From Diadophis punctatus similis (taxonomy: Eukaryota; Chordata; Lepidosauria; Squamata; Dipsadidae), in contig JALIGW010000001.1 in assembly GCA_023053685.1 (NCBI GenBank), positions 55,512,859 through 55,576,858 of the forward strand: 64,000 bases of DNA, read 5' to 3'. The position numbers were made by a program, and so were the translations under genes. Under the pieces are notes generated by a model. The model ran no database searches, was not told the DNA's origin, and saw only the letters and a list, made by a program, of their open reading frames with translations. Positions 59,055 through 64,000 of the stretch are shown piece by piece. Position 1 is the first letter of the stretch, and every line of letters starts with the position of its first letter.

Positions 59055-62000
59055 TCTGGGCTCAGGATGCTGCTGCTTAACGCCAGGTCAATTATCAACA
59101 AAGCCCCCCTGATACGTGATTTAATCACAGAGGAGGGGGCAGACCTGGTGTGTGTTACCGAGACCTGGCTGGGGCAGGAGGGGGGAGTAGCTCTCTCCGA
59201 GATATGCCCAGCCGGTTTCTCGGTGCAGCATCATTCTCGACCCCAGGGAAGGGGGGGAGGAGTGGCAATAATAACGCGCAGAAATCTGCATCCTCGTAGG
59301 ATCCCTGCCCTGGAGATTGTTGGGTGTGAGACACTCCTTCTAAAGTTGGACTTAGGGGTACAGGTGGGCCTTTTCTTAACGTACCTGCCTCCCAGCTGCG
59401 TAAGTAAGGCCCTGCCTGAGCTGCTCGAGGCAGTAGCCAGCTTGGCAGTTGAGTTCCCTAGGCTTATGGTGCTGGGGGACTTCAACTTGCCATCTGCTGG
59501 CGAAACCTCTGGGGTAGCTCAGGAGTTCATGGATTCCATGACAACCATGGACCTAACCCAAGTAATCCAGGGTCCAACTCATGAGGGTGGTCACACCCTC
59601 GACCTAGTGTTTCTTTCGGGGCAGTGGAGAGATGATCTGAAGATAAGGGACATAGTCATCACCCCACTGTCATGGTCAGATCATTTCCTACTGAGGTTGG
59701 ATTTCGCAGCCCCATTCCTCCCCCGCAGGGAGGTGGGACCGACTAGGTGGTTCCGCCCCAGGCGCCTAATGGAACCGGAAGGATTCCAGAGGGAACTTGG
59801 GGAAATACCTGAAACCCTGGTACACAATTCGGCTGATTCCCTGGTGGCCGTTTGGAACACTGCAGCATCAGGGGCCTTAGACCGAATTGCGCCTAAGCGA
59901 CCTCTCCGTGGCAGTGGATCCCGGAAAGCTCCCTGGTTTACCGAGGAGCTCCGGGAGATGAAACGCCAGAAGAGACGTCTAGAGCGCCGCTGGAGGGCCA
60001 GCAAAACCGAATCTGACCGAACACTATTAAGAATTTACATTAGATCTTATTTAGTGGCGATAAGGGTGGCAAAACGATCCTATTTTTCCGCTCTTATTGC
60101 GTCCGCAGATTCTCGCCCAGCCGCCTTGTTTAGGGTGACTCGCTCCCTCCTTGCTAAAGGAGGGAGCGAGGAACACTTACAAGGCAGAGCTGAGGAATTC
60201 GCAGAGTTTCTGTCGGATAAAGTCGCTCAGATTCGGTCGAACCTGGACTCTGGCTGGGCAGAGTCCATAGAGTTGACAGGGGCAAGTCTTAGTCCACCGT
60301 TATGGGAAGAGTTTGGGCCTGTTTCTCCCGAGGATGTGGACAGAGCTGTGGGGGCGATAGGTACCTCCACCTGTTTATTGGACCCGTGCCCCTCCTGGTT
60401 GGTCTCGGCCAGCAGAGAGGTGGCACGCGGCTGGATCCAGGCGGTGGTCACCGCTTCTTTGAGGGAGGGATCCGTACCGCAGTCATTAAAAGCTGCAGTG
60501 GTGAGACCCCTCCTGAAGAAGCTTTCCCTGGATCCAGCTGATTTGAAGAACTATCGTCCGGTCTCCAACTTACCTTTCTTAGAGAAAGTTGTGGAGAAGG
60601 TGGTGGTTACTCAGCTTCTGCAACTTCTGGATGAAACAGATCATCTAGATCCTTATCAGTCGGGCTTCAGGCGCGGCTACAGTACAGAAACTGCCTTGGT
60701 CGCTCTGATGGATGATCTCTGGCAGGCCTGGGATGGGGGGAATTCCTCCATCCTGGTGCTACTTGACCTCTCAGCGGCTTTCGATACCATCGACCATGGT
60801 ATCCTTCTGCATCAGCCCGGTGAGTTGGGAGTGGGAGGCACCGTTTTGCGGTGGTTCTCCTCTTATCTCGCCGATAGGATGCAGTCGGTGTTAGCAGGAG
60901 GGCAGAGATCATCCCCGAGGCCCCTATTATGTGGGGTGCCTCAGGGGTCGGTTCTCTCGCCCATCCTGTTTAACATTTACATGAAACCGCTGGGGGAGAT
61001 AATCCGCGGACATGGGGTGTGTTTTCACCAGTACGCTGATGACACCCAGCTGTACATCACCACCCTGTCTGACTTCAGTGAGGCAGTTGATGTAATGTGC
61101 CTGTGCCTGGACAACATTAAGATCTGGATGGGGAGGAACAGACTCAGACTTAATCCCGACAAGACTGAGTGGCTTTGGATACTGCCTCCTAAGGACTATG
61201 TCAACTGTCCCTCCTTGGCTTTCGAGTGAGCGAAACTGACCCCCTCGGATCAGGTCCGCAACTTGGGGGTCCTCCTAGATCCACAGCTAAAATTGGATCA
61301 TCATCTTTCTGCTGTGGCTAGGGGGGCCTTTGCACAGGTTCGCCTGATGCACCAGTTGCGGCCATACTTGGAGAAGGAGGCTCTACTCACAGTCACTCAT
61401 GCCCTTGTCACCTCCCACTTGGACTACTGCAACGCGCTCTACATGGGGCTACCCTTGAAGAGTATCCGGAGACTTCAGCTGGTGCAAAATGCGGCTGCGC
61501 GTGCTGTGGTGGGTGTGCCAAGGTACACCCACGTGACACCTATACTCCGCCAGCTGCATTGGTTGCCCATCGGTCTCCGGGTCCAATTCAAGGTGTTGAT
61601 CACCATCTTTAAAGCCCTTCATGGCTTAGGACCAGGCTATCTCCGGGACCGCATTCTGCCTCACACTTCCCTTCGACCGGTTAGGGCCCACAGAGTTGGC
61701 CTCCTCCAGGTCCCGTTGGCCAAGCAATGCTGGCTGGCGGGCCCTAGGGGGAGAGCCTTCTCTGTGGCTGGCCCCGCGCTCTGGAACCAACTTCCCCCAG
61801 AGACCCGAACTATCCCCACTCTGCTGGCCTTCCGAAAAGCCGTTAAGACATGGCTTTTCCTGCAGGCTGGGGGTAGAGCTTAACCCACTCGAGCTCACCC
61901 CCAAGTATGTATGGTTGCTGAATGGTTGTTGGATGATTTTAATATTGTGTTTTCAATTTTTATATTTGTTTTTAAGTAATATCTATAAATTGGTTATTCT

Positions 62001-62067
62001 TGTATTTTCTCTGTTGTACGCCGCCCTGAGTCCTTCGGGAGTTGGGCGGCATATAAGAAAACCAAAA

Positions 62068-62098
<31 letters not shown>

Positions 62099-62099
62099 A
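59055..62099 (+). mobile_element. L2-type LINE, 5'-truncated, nearly intact ORF
   Basis: Runs from the endonuclease start to a 3' end with the hairpin CGCCGCCCTGAGTCC / GGGAGTTGGGCGGC and an (AATA)n tail, the usual squamate L2 end. About 3.0 kb. Its coding region is described separately. The 5' side is cut at the endonuclease and abuts a SINE. Confidence 0.93.
59067..61883 (+). pseudogene. L2 LINE ORF2 (endonuclease-reverse transcriptase), one stop
   Basis: A single frame of 939 codons including stops, interrupted only by TGA at 61227-61229; the frame resumes with VRNLGVLLDP. AP-endonuclease domain: LLNARSIINKAP, VCVTETWL, LGDFNLP and SWSDHFLL (about residues 1-230). Reverse transcriptase: LKNYRPVSNLPFLEKVVEKV, QSGFRRGYSTETAL, LLDLSAAFDTIDHG, GVPQGSVLSPILFNIYM and the catalytic YADD in FHQYADDTQLYI. 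C-terminal L2 signature: [40 protein letters not shown], and AFSVAGPALWNQLP. Such proteins copy their own RNA at a nicked target. This copy cannot make a full protein without readthrough. It is not a host gene. Confidence 0.93.
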
Positions 62100-64000
62100 C
62101 TGCCCACTTAACCAGTTATTTTGAATTCAGTAACTCTCTTAATAAGGTGACTATGAGAGTGAAATGCTGGAAAGGAACCTTGTATACTGTTCTGAATTTC
62201 TGAAAGAAAGGGGAACATACTAGAAATAAACTCTGGGGTTTGATAAAAAAGACTGGTACAGGGAACTGTAGTAAAACTACTACAGCCCATAGAGCTCCTT
62301 TTCAGAATATTCCATCCCATTCTTGCTCCTTCCTACTGTTTTTGTTTCCCACTTTTTTCATTACCCCTTCCTATGTAAAGAAGAAAGTATTTTGACTATA
62401 TGGATTAACATTCAAGGGAACTGAGGGGGATACTAGTAAATGTAATCAGTATATATAAATATATCCTACGGTTTCGAAACCACAATTCTCAAACTAGAAA
62501 GATATTGCTAGTTAGTAATTTTCAGAATTGTAATCCATACACATTTAGAGGGTACCAGGCAGCAAGCCTGACCTATAATGATCAGATATATGGAGTTGTT
62601 ACTCTTTATGTCTAAGAGTACAGCAGGTTAGCAAACAATTTGTTTCTAAAACTATATGTATTTTAAAAAATAGTATTTCCATTTATGCACCCAGTGATTT
62701 ATAGCACTATGAACATTTTAGGAAACACTAGCAGGGTTGGACAGAATTAAGACTTTCTTTTCATATCATTGTTACAATACTAAATAACTTAACAACACAA
62801 GCAATAAGGCCACATATATTTTTCAACCGCTTAACACCCTTTCTTTGGGTCTGGTATAGTTACTTGTTTCTGGCCTTTGCCATATTCCCTATGCTTTCTT
62901 CTTCTTCAATATACAGTAATGAAGAAATGGGAATGAAGTGTATGAAGCATATTGCTGTCCTTGAGTTAGCGCCAGTTGTGAAGGGAATTGCTAATTTACT
63001 TTTTCAAAGTTCTCACCCTTCTGCCAAAAGCCTTAGTCTTTCTTTAAGGAGGTGGACATCAGGTTTTTCCTATCAAAGTTGCCCCAACCCATTTCTCTTC
63101 CTTTGACAAAGTTTTGCCAGCCCCGTCTGGCACCCTGCTTTCCAGCAGTGGCTCTAATGAGTAGTTTGAGCACAAAACAAATGCCGAATCCACATTCCCA
63201 ACAAAAGTGGAAATCAGGGTGGCTCCATTTGGCTTCTGTTTAAACCAGCTGGGGTTCTGGCAAAAGAACAGGGCAAACAAAAGATGTGTGGTTGGACACA
63301 TTTCAGGATGTGCATTTGTTTTCAAAGGAATGTTATTTGATTTTTCAAAATCCTGTCTTGAAATGTATCTTTGAAGTAGTTAGAACACTCTTATGGAAGA
63401 AAAATAATTACAAAATTCCTACCTGAACATGTCTGAAAGATACGTATGCTGGTATTGCTTTGATCAAAGGAGACAGTGATTTTCTATTACCAAATAACAC
63501 AGAGAAAAATATATTTTCCTTGCTCAATTTTTTTTCCAGTTGAGTAACATGTTATGGTGTTGGCAGAAGATAAAGACCTCAAAAAGCGAATTAGCAGCCA
63601 GCTCCAGGTATTTAAGGACTCCCGTCGGAAATACTCCCAATTGAATATCCATTCTTTTGTTTTCATGGATCAAGCTGATATACTAAATCAGGATTATTTT
63701 TAAAAATTATTTTAGTTGGATAAAGTATAATACCATGATTTAGAAATCATGCTAAACCATATTTTACCAACCAATATTTGGATTTCTGTACGTTAAACCA
63801 AAAGTCATGGCGTAACATAAATGAGTGAATCAGTCTGCTATTTCTGCTAAATAGAGCTGTAAGATCTGGGCTGTAAAAATCCAGATAACCATTAAATGGA
63901 AGCATATTTGAAAATAAATAACTTGTTCCTATTCAACACCCTACTTTTTGCATCTAAGATATGGTTGCTCTAGCTAAAATGTTCCCCTAACTAAAATATG
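62100..64000. other. right end, no gene recognised
   Basis: Unique AT-rich sequence. A short codon-like frame at 63553-63702 is discussed under findings. PYCR2, which follows LEFTY in mammals, is not recognisable here. Confidence 0.4.

Noticed and set aside
59067..61229. A 720-codon host gene
   Set aside because: Endonuclease and YADD reverse transcriptase motifs show it is an L2 LINE.

Overview
The window is vertebrate genomic DNA, almost certainly from a squamate reptile and probably a snake. The evidence is the repeat set: Sauria-type SINEs with a BovB-like end, L2 and CR1 LINEs (one CR1 end seeds a long AGAAT/AGAGT pentanucleotide array, a pattern known from snakes), and many short hAT-type MITEs with clean 8-bp target-site duplications (TSDs). 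Genes are split into small exons with GT/AG introns, so most open frames are not genes.

Two host genes are supported. On the minus strand, 17 coding exons between 32172 and 217 encode the first 592 residues of TMEM63A, a mechanosensitive/osmosensitive cation channel subunit of the OSCA/TMEM63 family. The gene runs off the left edge, so roughly the last quarter of the protein is missing. Its CpG-rich, TATA-less promoter lies at about 34.4-35.0 kb. On the plus strand, four exons between 49204 and 55168 encode a complete 363-residue LEFTY, the TGF-beta-family antagonist of Nodal that acts in left-right patterning. It has a TATA box at 49061. The genes stand head to head with about 14 kb between their promoters.

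That intergenic stretch holds the most interesting signal: three FoxH1-type sites in one orientation within 214 bp (43033-43246), a fourth near-match and SMAD half-sites, about 6 kb upstream of the LEFTY start. This looks like the Nodal-responsive asymmetric enhancer (ASE) known from mammalian Lefty2, Nodal and Pitx2. Nearer the gene are a hAT MITE, a 110-bp direct repeat around a GC-rich insert, a hammerhead-like motif and a 23-bp inverted repeat around a TA/ATGT microsatellite.

The TMEM63A introns are full of mobile DNA. The best locus (9.2-13.3 kb) has four layers: a CR1-like LINE, split by an ORF1-only L1 (HAL1-like, 15-bp TSD), split by a palindromic hAT MITE (8-bp TSD), split by a second palindromic hAT MITE (8-bp TSD). 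Another MITE sits directly at a TMEM63A splice donor and its TSD contains the donor. Downstream of LEFTY, 55.2-64 kb holds a tRNA-derived SINE joined to a large L2 LINE (59055-62099) whose reading frame is broken by one in-frame stop, and no recognisable host gene.
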